Below the pieces are notes generated by a model. The model was not told where the DNA came from and did no database searches. It saw only the letters and a program-made list of their open reading frames with translations. 64,000 nucleotides of DNA, from positions 58,043,501-58,107,500 of the forward strand of contig CM043702.1 of the NCBI GenBank assembly GCA_023935145.1, read 5' to 3'. Position numbers and translations under genes: made by a program. The number at the start of each line of letters is the position of its first letter. The first letter of the stretch is position 1. Positions 21,855 through 33,766 of this stretch are shown in pieces. This stretch comes from Bretschneidera sinensis. Lineage: Eukaryota; Streptophyta; Magnoliopsida; Brassicales; Akaniaceae.

Positions 21855-24800
21855 TCATTTTTTTTCAGACATAATAGAGCTAATGTGGATTTCTTCTGGA
21901 TTTTCACTGGTACACAAATTAATTATTCGAGTTTCTTCCATTTTAGGTTGGGCTATGTTTACTTCCTCATTTTCAACCATATTAATGATCTCCCTCGATG
22001 GAGGAGTTTTGTTTTCAATGTCGTTTAGGGCTTTCTCATTGCACAAAGAAGGCTCAAGATACTCATAATTGTGCATCATCTTATTAATTATTTTGAGAAG
22101 TACATGATCTTGGTAAGGGTCAAGGACATTATTCCACAGGTCACCCTCTAAGTCAAAAGAAGAAGAAACAAGAGAAGAAAGAGACTCTTTACTTAAATCC
22201 TCACTAGACTCAGTGTCACTTCGATCTGGAAAGCAATGCCCATAGAAGTTGGTCACTGACTTTTCAATCTTGCAGTGGCTATTGTGACCATCAACTGGTA
22301 CAATGAACATAACCTGATACTAATCTTTATTTTCCATCAATATTTTCATTGCCTCACCATCCAATGTATGCATCTAGTAGTCACGCGATGCCTTCCTCTC
22401 TTACTTTTCTTTTACTACCTTCTCGATGAATTCGAGTTTGAAAAAGATCTTGAATCCCGGTTTCCTTCTTCTGAATCTTTCTATCCACCCATGGCTTTGT
22501 AAAACCACAGTAGGGAAATTCATCACCCTCATTTACAAAACATCTATTTAGGGTCCCTTGGAATCCGTCTTCCACCAATTTTCTTTGTCTCTTCACTTGG
22601 TTTATATCCCTAGCATGTCTTCTAAACTACTACTTAAAGTCTGGAAAGCTTGCCACTATTTGGTCATGTTTGCCTAGTCCAGTTCCTGAGAGATAATGTA
22701 TACCTTTCATGATATGGGAGACTATTAGGTCAATGTAGGGTTCGAAGTCTACAGGCACTGTATCGGTCATTACTGCCTCTTCGAAAATAAAGTCGTGCAG
22801 ATTTTTGTCCACTGCTTGGATCCCAAAGATTTGGGCAATCCCAACGTCGTCTCCATACAAATTCACTACCTTTCCACCTTATCTCTATTTGACCATTTAG
22901 TGTAAAGTGGAGGGGACTGCCTCTAGGCTATGAATCCATAGTCTCCCCAACAAAAGGTTAAAGGAGTTTGGTATGTTAATCACATGAAAATCTATCATTT
23001 TCTCATCCAATGCCAAAGCACGTCATAATCTTACCACCCTAGAAACGTACCTCTTTGTGTTACTATATGCCCTCACCGTTTGATTGCTTGGGAAAAAATC
23101 AACTTGCTCTTGCCCAAGTATCTTCGTAGTCCTCAAAGAGCACACATTCAAGGCATACCCATTATCCATAAAAAAAAAAAAAAAAAAAACAAAAGCATCG
23201 ACTTGCCACGACTCTCTGTTGTCAAGTAAAGAGCGTTGGAATGGTTTCGCCAACTTGGTGGCAGATTTTTGCCACCAAAAGTGAGATCTAGGTCTCTCTT
23301 CCTTGAGACATCAATTAAAGCCAAAAGTTCCCTTGGCAACATATTTGTAGGGACTTGCACCCCACTTAAATGATCTAGCACTACTTGTCTATGCTTCTTT
23401 GAAGACATTAACAATCACCAAATGGAGATATTGGCATGTGTCTTATTTAATTAATGCAATACAGGGTCTTTCTCTTTTTCTTTCTTTTACTCTCATCGCT
23501 TTCCTCAGCCCTTCCAAGATTTCCTACCTCAAGGTGGAGTGGTTTGAAATGGAGACCACCATGATTCAAATAACTCACTTCCTCTTCATCTTCATTGTTG
23601 CTGCTATCCCAAAAACTCTTCTTCTTGACCACTTGTTTCCTTACTTCAGCCACTACCATTGTCACTACCACTACCTTACTAGCAACTACCTTGCTTGTTT
23701 CCATTATTGCTTTGCCCATTGAGCTGTTTTGCCAACCTTTCCATCCATTGAACCACTTAAAGTTGTCTTCCTCATTGTCTTGCTTGCCATTACAACTACC
23801 CCTTTCTTGTTAACACTATCACTATCATCCCAAATTCCATTAATTGAAACCTCCTTGCATAGTCGTATGTATTTTAGATTTCTAAAGAATTCCATGATGA
23901 TTATGGGGGTATGTTTGGGTATATAGGTAGGAAATTCATGTTTGAGGATGTGTTTGGTTATTGAGATGATAAGGATGGAGGGTTCAAAAGTATTTATAGA
24001 ATCCTCAATCATATTTAGGAAAATTGGAGGTACATTATTGTGGTTTGGAATGAGATTTTGGGTGATTTCTGGGGGGTTAAATGCCATTATCAATGAGGTC
24101 TTAGATTTCATTCCTTAACCTTTGGCAAATGTCAGTGTCATGGCCCGTATATTGGTGGAATACACAAAATTTGAATTGGTCCCAGTGAGCGGGAATATTG
24201 TTAGGTAAAGGTTTGGGTGGGATGAGTTGAGTTTAACGTTCTTCATCAATTTTTTGAAGGCTTAAGACAAGCTCATCCTTAAGGGCGTAAAGTTTCCAGG
24301 AACTCTACGCTGCCTTTCTCTTCGGTTGCTGTTATTGTAGCGGTTGGTGTTGGTGTTGAGGTTGTTATTGTGGTAGGGTCTTGAGGGATCATTTATCTAT
24401 ACATTGGCTTGGACATTGTGTATTTGGGCGTAGTTCACGTCATTTGCTTTGGTGCCACTACTGCTTGCACCATTTTTCTTTGTAAATTTCACACTTGTTT
24501 TCTCGAGCTAGCCTTTACAAATGGAATCCTAAACTTGTGTGCTATAATCAATCAGTAGTTCAAAATTTGCAATGGGAATGGCAATCATTTTTTTCTGATA
24601 CACCAACTGCAAGTTCCTCATCACTATCCTTAGTTGATCTTTCTCTATATGTCTTGAAGCCATCTTAGCTGCTTTACCCTTCCAACGAGAGATAAATTCA
24701 GAGAAAGTCTCATTTGGTTTTTGCTTCATTGTCTCGAGGTCTCGAATAGTGATATCCAGCTAAGTATTGTAGGCATATTGGGCTACAAAGCTTAAGCTAT

Positions 24801-25412
24801 GTCTTCCCATTTTTTCATTATGTTGGGCCCGTGGGAGTAGTACCACTTCAGTACGACACCAGTGAGAGAGTTGGGAAAGAATGCGGCTAACTGCTCAAAA
24901 TCGAGGCCGGACAACTTCAATAGGCCCACATATTGCCTCAAGTGGGTTTTAGTATCACCAGAACCATCAAACCTATCCATAACATTCATTTTGAACTTGG
25001 GTGGCAAGCTCATGTTGGAATGTGCACAAAGCACATCTATGTCAAGAAGGCACCCATCTATGCCTTGAGATTTCCTTAAGGAACTTTACATCTTTTTGAA
25101 CGTCTCACTAATGGTCTTGACTTCATAACTTATCACCTTCTCCTCCTCAATGAGGTACTCATATTCATCATCAAAGTAGCTAGCCTTCTCATTATCGAAT
25201 TCTGTAGAATCTTTCTCAGCTATCCTTTCTTCCACTATAGAGACCCTTTGGGCTAAGTCATCCACCAAGCTCATTATGTAGTCCTTCAACTCCCTCATAT
25301 TGTCTTGGCTACCATTGCTAGTTTCCTCGCCCATTTCTTCCACTAGGCTAGAACTTGGCTCTGACTCTTCTTCTAAAACAAAACCAACAACATAAACTGA
25401 ATCTTTTCTCAA
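21855..25412 (-). pseudogene. Tat-like Ty3-gypsy gag and protease remnant, truncated
   Basis: Reading leftward, 25412-25086 is an acidic N-terminal segment (NMRELKDYIMSLVDDLAQRV). Gag follows in 25034-24792 (MDRFDGSGDTKTHLRQYVGL) and 24729-24529 (NETFSEFISRWKGKAAKM). A linker with stops covers 24500-23450. Around 23414-23020 lies the protease-like region (LTFGGKNLPPSWRNH, then DNGYALNVCSLRTTKILG), broken by a run of 20 A/T bases at 23170-23189. A glycine-patch-like GTGLGKH is near 22670. An acidic linker (22310-21855) ends where RT should begin. RT, RNase H and integrase are absent. The lineage call rests on gag and protease motifs only. Confidence 0.75.
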
Positions 25413-26292
25413 AAACTGGACCTTACTCTAAATTGGATTCAAAGAGTCTTTTCCTCACTCTGCCGTCGGAATTTTGGTATCAAGATGGAAAGGAATGATA
25501 TTACTTAGGATATGTGTTTTGACTCTGAACGCAAAAACATGAAAAAGAGAAAGAACATTTTAAGTTTTGTTGTTCATGCTCTTACTTATACACAGTATAT
25601 TACCTTAGCCTTATTAATGGGTTTTGGATTTAATCAAAGGCCCACTAAATGTGCCAAAATCCACTTTTGGACAAGTCCTCTTAGCCCAACAAGGATAGAA
25701 ACACAATCATGAAAAAAAATTCCTTTTTGTTAAATTCTAGTCAAACTTTCAAGTTACCTCAAAGTCTTGATATTTTCTAATCCACAAGTTGGTTTTCTCA
25801 AAGTTAAGTGTTGCAGGTTTGACATCAACAAGCTTTCCAAGAAGTTTAAAGCCCAGTGGGAATTTGAACTAAATTTAAAAGACCCAAAATAAATTAGAAT
25901 AGATATGAAAAAGATTGCCCCTTGATATGGATCATTCCACCTGATCCTTAGGTTTTCTTTTCAAATATTTTCACTTTGATTTTAGATTTCTTGGGTTAAG
26001 GCCCCATTACTATTGGTCTTGTCTTCATGGGCTTCTTAGTGAGGTCAAACTAACAAGATTTAACTATGAAGGGGTCCCTTCTTCTAGATTAAACCATATC
26101 TCAACCTAAGGTTTAAATTGTCTAAGTTAGATTTTAATTTAATCAAAAGGATAAAATAAAATCAACCAAACAACAATCAAACATGTTATCAAACAAGTTG
26201 ATTCATTTTTATTTTTTCACATGTGAGGTGAATCAACAACATATAATCAAGCATGCAAAAGGATAGAAAAGGGTCCTAATCCTAAAAGAAAG
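25413..26292. other. Non-coding; probable leader or LTR of the minus gag element
   Basis: No reading frame is supported. By position it should hold the 5' leader and LTR of the minus-strand element, but no second LTR copy exists in the window to fix the ends. It stops at the Sirevirus-like LTR start. Confidence 0.35.
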
Positions 26293-26609
26293 TGTTGACC
26301 CATATTTGATTTTAATAATGACAAAACACTACTCTAATTGCACTAACAATTTTATTTAAATGTTTAATCGGCAAAATCATTTAGCATAAAAATAAAGATG
26401 CAAGAACTCAACTCGATTCAAACATCAAGATAAGACAGAAGATCTAGAATAGGCATTAAGGTAATGAAAACAATTGTAAATCTCTCATGTTCAAATACTT
26501 AGCTTGATCTGTGGCTCATTTTACAAAAGACTTTGACAAAACTATTAATACAAATGTTTCTAAGTCAAAAATAGTTTTGAAACATTAAAAACTGGGTTGA
26601 AGGACAACC

Positions 26610-26902
26610 TAGTCTACTGGGTTATGGGACAAAAGGTTTCTAGTCGACTGGTGTCAAGGACCCAGTCGATTGGCAACTGGGATAGAAAGTTCCCAGTCGA
26701 CTAGTGCTTTGGACTCAGTCGACTAGTACTTTCCCATAGCCTAAAAAGTGAAGTTTCTCACTTGACCCAGTCGACTGGTACAAGGACTCAGTCGACTGAT
26801 AATTCGAAAATATGACCACTTGAGACGCGAGACTTAAGCATTTAATGCACCAAACCTATCAAGTTAGTGTCAAATGGCCATATTGATTCAAGGCTATATA
26901 AA
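26610..26902 (+). promoter_or_regulatory. Sirevirus-like LTR promoter: AGTCGACT array plus TATA
   Basis: Seven copies of a CCAGTCGACTGG-like palindrome (some with one change) lie near 26610, 26641, 26661, 26692, 26714, 26766 and 26787. TATATAAA follows at 26895-26902. The layout parallels the CGATCG arrays of the Athila-like LTRs, with a different palindrome. Confidence 0.55.
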
Positions 26903-27364
26903 CCCACTTCAATGAGCATTTAAAAAAGAAGAGAACACATTCAGTTTACAAGAAAGCTCATTAATTCTCAAAAGCTTTGAAATACTTATTATTGAGCCAA
27001 TCTTCAAGTTTGTTCTTGAAAGAGAGATATTATTCATTTTTAAAAGCACTTCTTGTTATCTCTCTACCATTTACTTTACAACAAATCTCATTTATTGTAA
27101 AGGGGAAAGAGTTGTAATAACTCTCAGAGTGTTTAGGATTAAACACTTCTTTGTAGCTTCTGTGAGGAATGGATTACTTGTAAGGTTTATGCAACACTTG
27201 TGAAGTTCCACGACTAAAGTTTTAGTGGATTACTTCAAGGAGGTTCCTTGAATAGAGTGGACGTAGGGTCGGAAGAAATCCGATATTGCCGAACCATTAT
27301 AAACTGAGTTTACACTTTCTCTTCTTTAAACTCTTTTACTTCAAGCACATTACTTGTTTGTATG

Positions 27365-29393
27365 TGTAATACCCGTATTCGTAAAGTAAGGGTAAAGAAG
27401 TAATTTAATAAATATGATATGAATTAAAATAATATATATGCGAATGATTTAATATTGAATAAAATAATTATTTTGAAAAAAAAAATCAAATCTGGACAGG
27501 TCCAACGTAAGAAAGGAAAAAAAAAACGTGGCAGTAGGTGTTGCCACCTGCTGCCAAGGGAAATGAAAAGTGTGCATGTTAGGCAAGTGTTAAAAACGTG
27601 GCAGGGGCTGTTGAACTTAGTTTTTGCATATATATATACAAAATTTGCCTTACTTTAATTTTTCCTAGCAAAATCTTTGGTTTTCTCATTTCCTCAATTC
27701 AAACTACTCTATTTCTTTAAACACTTGGAGATCAAAAGAAAGGTTGCAATGACAAAATTTTAAAGGGGCTTACGAGAGAATTTTATAGAGAATCACGGGA
27801 AGCACTAAGAAAAATAGAAGGTAATAACATGAAGTTTAATTTTTGAATTTTAGCATACATGAAATTTCCCAGAATTCAAAATGAGAATTTTCAAAGGGTG
27901 TGATTTATGAAGAATTGAAGAATAAGTTAGAAATTTAATATAAATATTATGTCAAGTGTTGACGATCAGCAACCGGAGGAAATTTCTAAGAGGAACGGGA
28001 AAGGCAAGAAGGTGATCCACGGGTAGCTCTAAGTGCTACGTGGTGAGTTAGATTTACTTTAAGTTATCTAGAAAAAAATGAAATATCTAGTAATAGTATT
28101 AAAATAAATTATTAGCATATATTTTGGTGGTAGATGAAAAATTGATTGATATGTATGATAGGAATTTTAGACATGTAGAAAATTATTAGGCGAGAAATAA
28201 TATTTTTGGAATAATAAGTTGATTTAATAATAAAAGCGATAAGTGAAATTCTTGATGAGTTATGGTTGATGTTTTGATACGAATTATGAGAAAATGAAAT
28301 TTAATGGATCTTGACAAGCTTTGATGGATGATTTGATGTGATTTAGGATGAGAGGAATTTAGTGAAATTGTTTATATAATTTGAGAAAAATCATAATAGC
28401 CAATTTAAATATTTGAATTCATGTTTGTTTTTTTTTATTTTATGTTATTGTTCAAATGCATATTTCGTATCATTGTTCATATGCATATACATTAAGTAAA
28501 AGAAGAGAACCAGGAGGGGTCTGGTCTAATTGAAAAACCGCGCTGGAAATAAAAGGGACATCGTGACAGCCGGTATATGCTGGAAAGAAAATAACCGGGA
28601 GGGGGCCGGTCTAAGATAATAAAAACATGTCGACATATGGGAAGACATTCCCTAATAATAATTCATGCATTGCATTTGTTTTAAATATTTATTGCATTAC
28701 TGAAATGCTGATGTGTTATGTGTTATTGTGATTTTATTTATAGATGAATGAGTCTCACAGAGAGACAGTTATGGTGAAAAAAAGAAACCTAAAGTATGAC
28801 ATGATAAGAACCATCTAAATGGTAGACTTTATGATGTGAACCTCATTACGAGGTAATTATGAGATAATTGATGGTCTTAAGGTAAACCAATAAATAAAAA
28901 AAAAATTGATAGAGAATGAAACTTTTGATATGTGTAGTGATAGTAGAATGTTATTATCAAGTTATGTGAAATATAATTGATTTAATATTGAAAGACCTTT
29001 TATACAAATGAATACTTCTAGTAAATTTAATTCACTGAGCTTGTGAAGCTCACCCCTCATTGTACAATGATTTCGGGTAGCAAGCATGACAAATAGTTTG
29101 GTGAGTTGAGGTTCAGATGAAATCATTATCTATGAACCACGTACATGTCCGCATCCTCAGACTAATGAGAAAATGAAATAATAAAAATTTATTAGTAAAT
29201 ATTCTTGCATTTTGCGTTGTATATAATGTTAAGTCAAATTCAGAATAATGTAACTCTCATGTTGAGGGTTGAGGATTGATGTAAACATTTCTGTTAGTAT
29301 TATTTTTTATTGTTGCATATATGTGTCGTGCTGGGATTTTCGAAATGTAACAATACCATCTCGAGGGTGGCCAACCCGGGATGGGTCGTTACA
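27365..29393 (+). mobile_element. Tekay/Del-like solo LTR, 5-bp TSD GTATG
   Basis: It begins TGTAATACCCGTATTCG at 27365 and ends GGGTCGTTACA at 29393 (2029 bp). It is flanked by GTATG on both sides (27360-27364 and 29394-29398). It belongs to the same family as 15656-17681 and has no internal domain. Confidence 0.95.
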
Positions 29394-29500
29394 GTATGCT
29401 TTGTGCATTTAACTATTTTTATAAAGTTGCAAAGTAATTAGAAAAAGTTTTTTAAAAGCCCAATTCACCCTCCTCTTGGGTTTGAACCTCGGCTTACATT

Positions 29501-29512
29501 TGGTATCAAAGC
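29501..29512 (+). other. Primer-binding site, initiator tRNA-Met type
   Basis: TGGTATCAAAGC differs by one base from TGGTATCAGAGC, the complement of the plant initiator tRNA-Met 3' end used by copia elements. It lies two bases after the LTR end. Confidence 0.85.
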
Positions 29513-29553
29513 TTCGTACTCAATTTCAGGCTTAAAATCCTTGAGTTGATCCG

Positions 29554-30930
29554 ATGGCATCTAATAGCTATATCGAAGGGCATTCCAATACTAAGTCTCC
29601 TTTGTTTAATGGCTCCAACTATAACTATTAGAAAAATATGATGAAAATCTTTGTCGAATGACAAGATTACAATCTATGGAGAATCATTTTGGAAGAACCT
29701 AGAATTCCTACAAAGGAAATAACTATTGGAGAAATCAATCATACAATACCTAAACTCAAAACTGAGTTCAATGAAGAGGATTGTAGAATGATATCTCTAA
29801 ATAGTAGAGTCACAAGTATTTTACATTATGCTTTAGATATTTCTGAATATAATAAAATTTCTGCTTGTGTTTCGGCTAAGGAGATTTGGGACAAATTGCA
29901 AGTTACATATGAAGGAACTAGCGAAGTTAAAAAATCAAAAATCTATATGCTAGTGTCCGAGTATGAATCTTTCAAAATGTCTCCTAACGAAACAATTTCT
30001 CAAATGCACTCACGTTTCACCACTATTGTTAACGGCTTAAAGCTTCTTGGTAGGAACATTGAGGAATTTGAGCTAACAAGGAAGATCTTAAGGTCTTTGC
30101 CATCCACTTGGAAAGCAAAAAAGACGGCCATCATGGAGGCCAAAGATCTCGACAAACTTGATGTCGAAACATTTCTTGGATCACTATTGACATACAAGAT
30201 GGAAGAAATGAATCCCATTGTCAATGATGATGAGAAGAAGAAAAAGGTGACTGCTCTCAAGGCCTCTACAAGCAAAAAATAGGAAGAAACAGAAGAAGAA
30301 GTAGAGAGTAGTGAAGAACATGGTGAGATGGCTCTAATCACCAAGAAGTTTCATAGGTTCTTGAAGAAGAGCAAGAAACCTTACACAAAGGGTCCCGTTT
30401 CAAAAAGGGAACCACTTGTGTGTTATGGTTGCAAGAAGTCGGGTCACATCAAAGCGGATTGTACAGCGACAAGCAAATCATATAAGAGCTTCAAAAAGAA
30501 AGCTATGATTGCAACCACTTGGAGTGATGACGAAGAAGAAGAATCCTCGGACAATGAGGTCGGATACGAGGAGATTTCCAACCTATCGACGATGAAAATG
30601 AGGTATCAAATTCTTCCCCTTTTAATAATAACATTGTTAGTATTAGTGAAGAATTAATAGAGGTTATAAATGAAATGCATGAAGAATTGAAGAAATTCGA
30701 TTCGAGGAATACCACCATAAAAAATGAAGTCTTATCTCTTTCTAAAGAGATTGAAGGTTTAAAGAAAGAAAAAGAAAAACTATCTTCCATGCTTTATAAT
30801 TCTTCTCAAGATTTTCTTAAAAATGAAAATGAAAATTCAAAAGAAGAAAATGATGGAATTAAAGAGCACAATAACTAGACTTATGCTTAGAAAAGAAAAG
30901 CTAGATGAAATGCTATCTAGCCAAAGGTTA
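29554..30930 (+). pseudogene. Sirevirus-like copia gag, broken and truncated
   Basis: The ATG at 29554 gives MASNSYIEGHSNTKSPLFNG, the usual copia gag start. Stops occur near 29629 (a Trp position) and 29660. The open part 29689-30282 holds the UBN2-type gag domain (SAKEIWDKLQVTYEGTSEVK, FTTIVNGLKLLGR). After a stop, 30328-30657 has a basic segment and CCHC knuckle CYGCKKSGHIKADC. A frameshift leads to a charged coiled-coil segment (30675-30878, LSKEIEGLKKEKEKLSSML). Homology ends near 30930, so protease and pol are lost. Confidence 0.88.
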
Positions 30931-30936
30931 GATGGA

Positions 30937-32905
30937 TCAGCCCTTCACCACTCATTTGTACAGAGATCATTCTCTCTCTCTAGAATTTTCGGGCATTCTC
31001 TCTCTCTTTCTCCATTTTTCTCTCAAAAAACCTAGAAAACCTAAAGTCGCTAAACTTCTTTTTCCTCACCCACTCACACCACCACACCACTCGAGCCCAA
31101 AATTAATAGGTGACCTACTAACATCAAGAGGAAGTTATCAGGCTGGGAGGTGTCGTTAGACACGTGGGCTCCACTCACCTAACACCTATTCTTGCTTTCT
31201 TTTTTTTTCGACCATTTTTTCTTGATTTATGAGGTACAACCAATTTCCTTATTGTTTCACCTTTAAAATAGGTTTAAAAACTTAAACTTTGATCTTTGTT
31301 TGGATTAAATTGGATTTAAGTTTAATTAATTTGAGTTATTGGAAATTATGTTAAGCTGTGTAGAAATTCTTAAAACTTACCTTGAAGATCCATGATACAA
31401 GAGTTTGATTTGAACTATGGATTTAAATATGAAAGTTTAGACCTAAAGATGTATGAATTTAGTTTGTATTTGGATAATTTCATGCATGTGAAAATTTCTT
31501 AACAAAAGCTTAAATGTTTGTTGGAAACCCTTTAATTAGCACTAGAGGAATGTAATAGAGTTTTTGAGTAAATTAATTCTTGGGTATTTTAAATTTTGAA
31601 ACCCTAATTGTCCATAAGTTAGTTTTTGAAAGTACTTTAGTAAAACAAAATTCTTTATTTTAGACATAAACCTGAATTTTGAAAGAAACAAAAAGGAATT
31701 TGGGAAAAGTAGGCATGACTTGTGATTTAGAAATTAGTTGTTTCTAATATCTTCTTAAAGTAAACTATAAATTAATTAGTAAGTGGAATTATTGGGTCAT
31801 ACATATTATAGGAAAAATCTTGCATTTATCATCATGGTTAAGTATCCGTGTGCGTGTGGTGTTATGAAGCAGTTCTCGAGATCATATCACGGTGCATGAT
31901 GTGCGTGCATAGCTGATTGTGATGGAACTAAATGTTATATATGTTTAGATGCTAGTGAGGACAACAAGAGAGATAAAGGGTTAACTCAAAGTTAACTTGT
32001 TTAGTTATGTAGCAAAATGAGTTTATATTATTTCGAAGTACTCAAGAAAGATATATGATCAATATTTAAATTAATTGGTAATTACATGGACTCATATAAT
32101 AAAAACTCGTAAATAAATAAAAAAAATTGGGTAAATAAAAAATAAATAATGATAAAATTAAATTTTAGGAAAGAGAATGCGTTTACTGGTATGATTAAAA
32201 ATTATTTATAGGTTAAAAAATGCCAACCGGAAATCTGGAACGTTGCAGTCGAGTGACCATCCAATCGAATGAAAAAGCTCTGATGGGTCCCACGGTGAGA
32301 GGGTTGGGACCAGCGTCGATAGGCGAATCTCAGCTTGCACTCTTTAACCACACCGTTTTGCTTACTTCAAGGTAAAGCAAACAAGCTCCAGACTTACTTC
32401 CTTGTGCTACTGACACTCCTTTCGTTTTCTTCGTTTCTCTCCCTCTTCCTGTCTCCACTTTTATTTTTTCCTCAATTGCTCATTTGCTAAGTTGTCATTT
32501 CCTAATAGGAAGTTGGCATTATTTCCTAGTATTTCGTAGGTGTCAACTCTTTATCAGTGTTTTTAGGTTCCTCCATATGTATGTTTTTAAGGTTTTTTTT
32601 TTTTTTTGGTCTGTGTGTATACGTGTGGAGTGTACCAAGTATTTTAAAAATTCTTAAAAATCAAAATAATATAAATCAGAAGTTTGAATCCATACATAAA
32701 TAAATAGGGATAACAAAATTCTCGATATATAGTGGTAATTGTTTTCTTCCTTTGGTTAATATAACATTTTTTTAGGTGTTCGGTGTTCTTTCCTGGTATA
32801 GGACTCAATTTAAAGCTTTGCGTAGGCAATTTTTGATGTTTTGCTATGTTAGGAAATATTTGAAATCATCATTTTGCTGGACTCCATACATAAGGTAAAG
32901 ATACA
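30937..32905. other. Non-coding stretch
   Basis: CT-rich runs lie at 30970-31025 and a T-run at about 32590-32607. Sequence near 32270-32480 (GGGTCCCACGGTGAGAGGG, then a pyrimidine-rich stretch) resembles a plant promoter and leader, but no coding sequence follows. I see no supported gene. Confidence 0.4.
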
Positions 32906-33451
32906 TTGGGTATGATTGAGAAAAGATTTCTGTTTTCTAAAACCTTTTTTGAAAATAAAAAATATAAAACTATTTTAAGATATATTTTTATTAAAAAACA
33001 TATCTGAATAATTATACTTCGAAAACAGTTTTTAAAAAACAAAAAATAAATAAATTTTGTTTGGACAATTGGGTTGGGTAGTGGGTTGATCGATTGAAAC
33101 TCGGGTTAAATGGATCTTTGTAGCCCGGGTGACACTCAGGACTTAGTTCGTTTATGATCCAAGTCACTCGAGATCCGAATTGCTCGGACTCGAGACGCTC
33201 GGGACCAAGGTAACTCAGGTTCTGAGTCACTCAAATCACAATTTGTTCGAGTTTCGACAATAAAAAACAATTGTTTTACTTTTTTTTCAAAATTTTGTAA
33301 ACTAGTTTTAAAAAAAAACTAAAAATAATTCTAAAAATACGTTTTAAAACATACATATTTTAAAATAGATTTTGAAAAGCAACCACCCAAATAACTTTTT
33401 GAAGTTTAAGTTTCCTTTAAAAAACTGTTTTTAAATAGTATACCCAAACAT
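32906..33451. repeat. Possible MITE
   Basis: TTGGGTATGATTGAGAAAAG at the left and, inverted, TTTGGGTATACTATTTAAAA at the right look like imperfect terminal repeats, with T- and A-rich subterminal regions. A clear target duplication was not found. The core (33060-33240) has repeated ACTCGGG/CTCGAG-like words. Confidence 0.3.
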
Positions 33452-33715
33452 ATCATTAGTTATCATTTTTGACCGTCAATGTCCTCAACAAATGAGAGCT
33501 ATAATTTAAATTTTCAGTTTTGTCTTGGTTTGAATTTGTCTATTACCACTTAAATTTTTCAAAATTATCATTCAGATTTCATGATTGTTAGAATGAATAA
33601 AAGTGACCGAGCAAATGAGATGAGTCCAATATATTCTCCTATAAAACTAAAGAAATCAATGTTACAATCATGGAAGTGCCCGTCATGATTGACATGAACC
33701 TTTTGAGAAAAGATG

Positions 33716-33766
<51 letters not shown>

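Larger units (their letters stand above)
26293..29498 (+). mobile_element. Sirevirus-like copia 5' LTR, split by a solo LTR
   Basis: The LTR starts TGTTGACCC at 26293 and ends GGCTTACA at 29498, just before an initiator-Met primer-binding site. Removing the inserted 27365-29393 and one TSD copy leaves about 1.17 kb. A GTCGAC motif array lies at 26610-26800 and a TATA box at 26895-26902. The right-hand LTR of this element is not in the window. Confidence 0.85.

Noticed and set aside
25460..25490. TTTGGTATCAAGATGG as an initiator-Met primer-binding site
   Set aside because: It is on the strand opposite to the adjacent gag and matches only the first nine or so bases. No LTR end precedes it.
32270..32480. 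Promoter- and leader-like sequence suggesting a gene start
   Set aside because: No coding exon follows within several kilobases; only stops and homopolymer runs.
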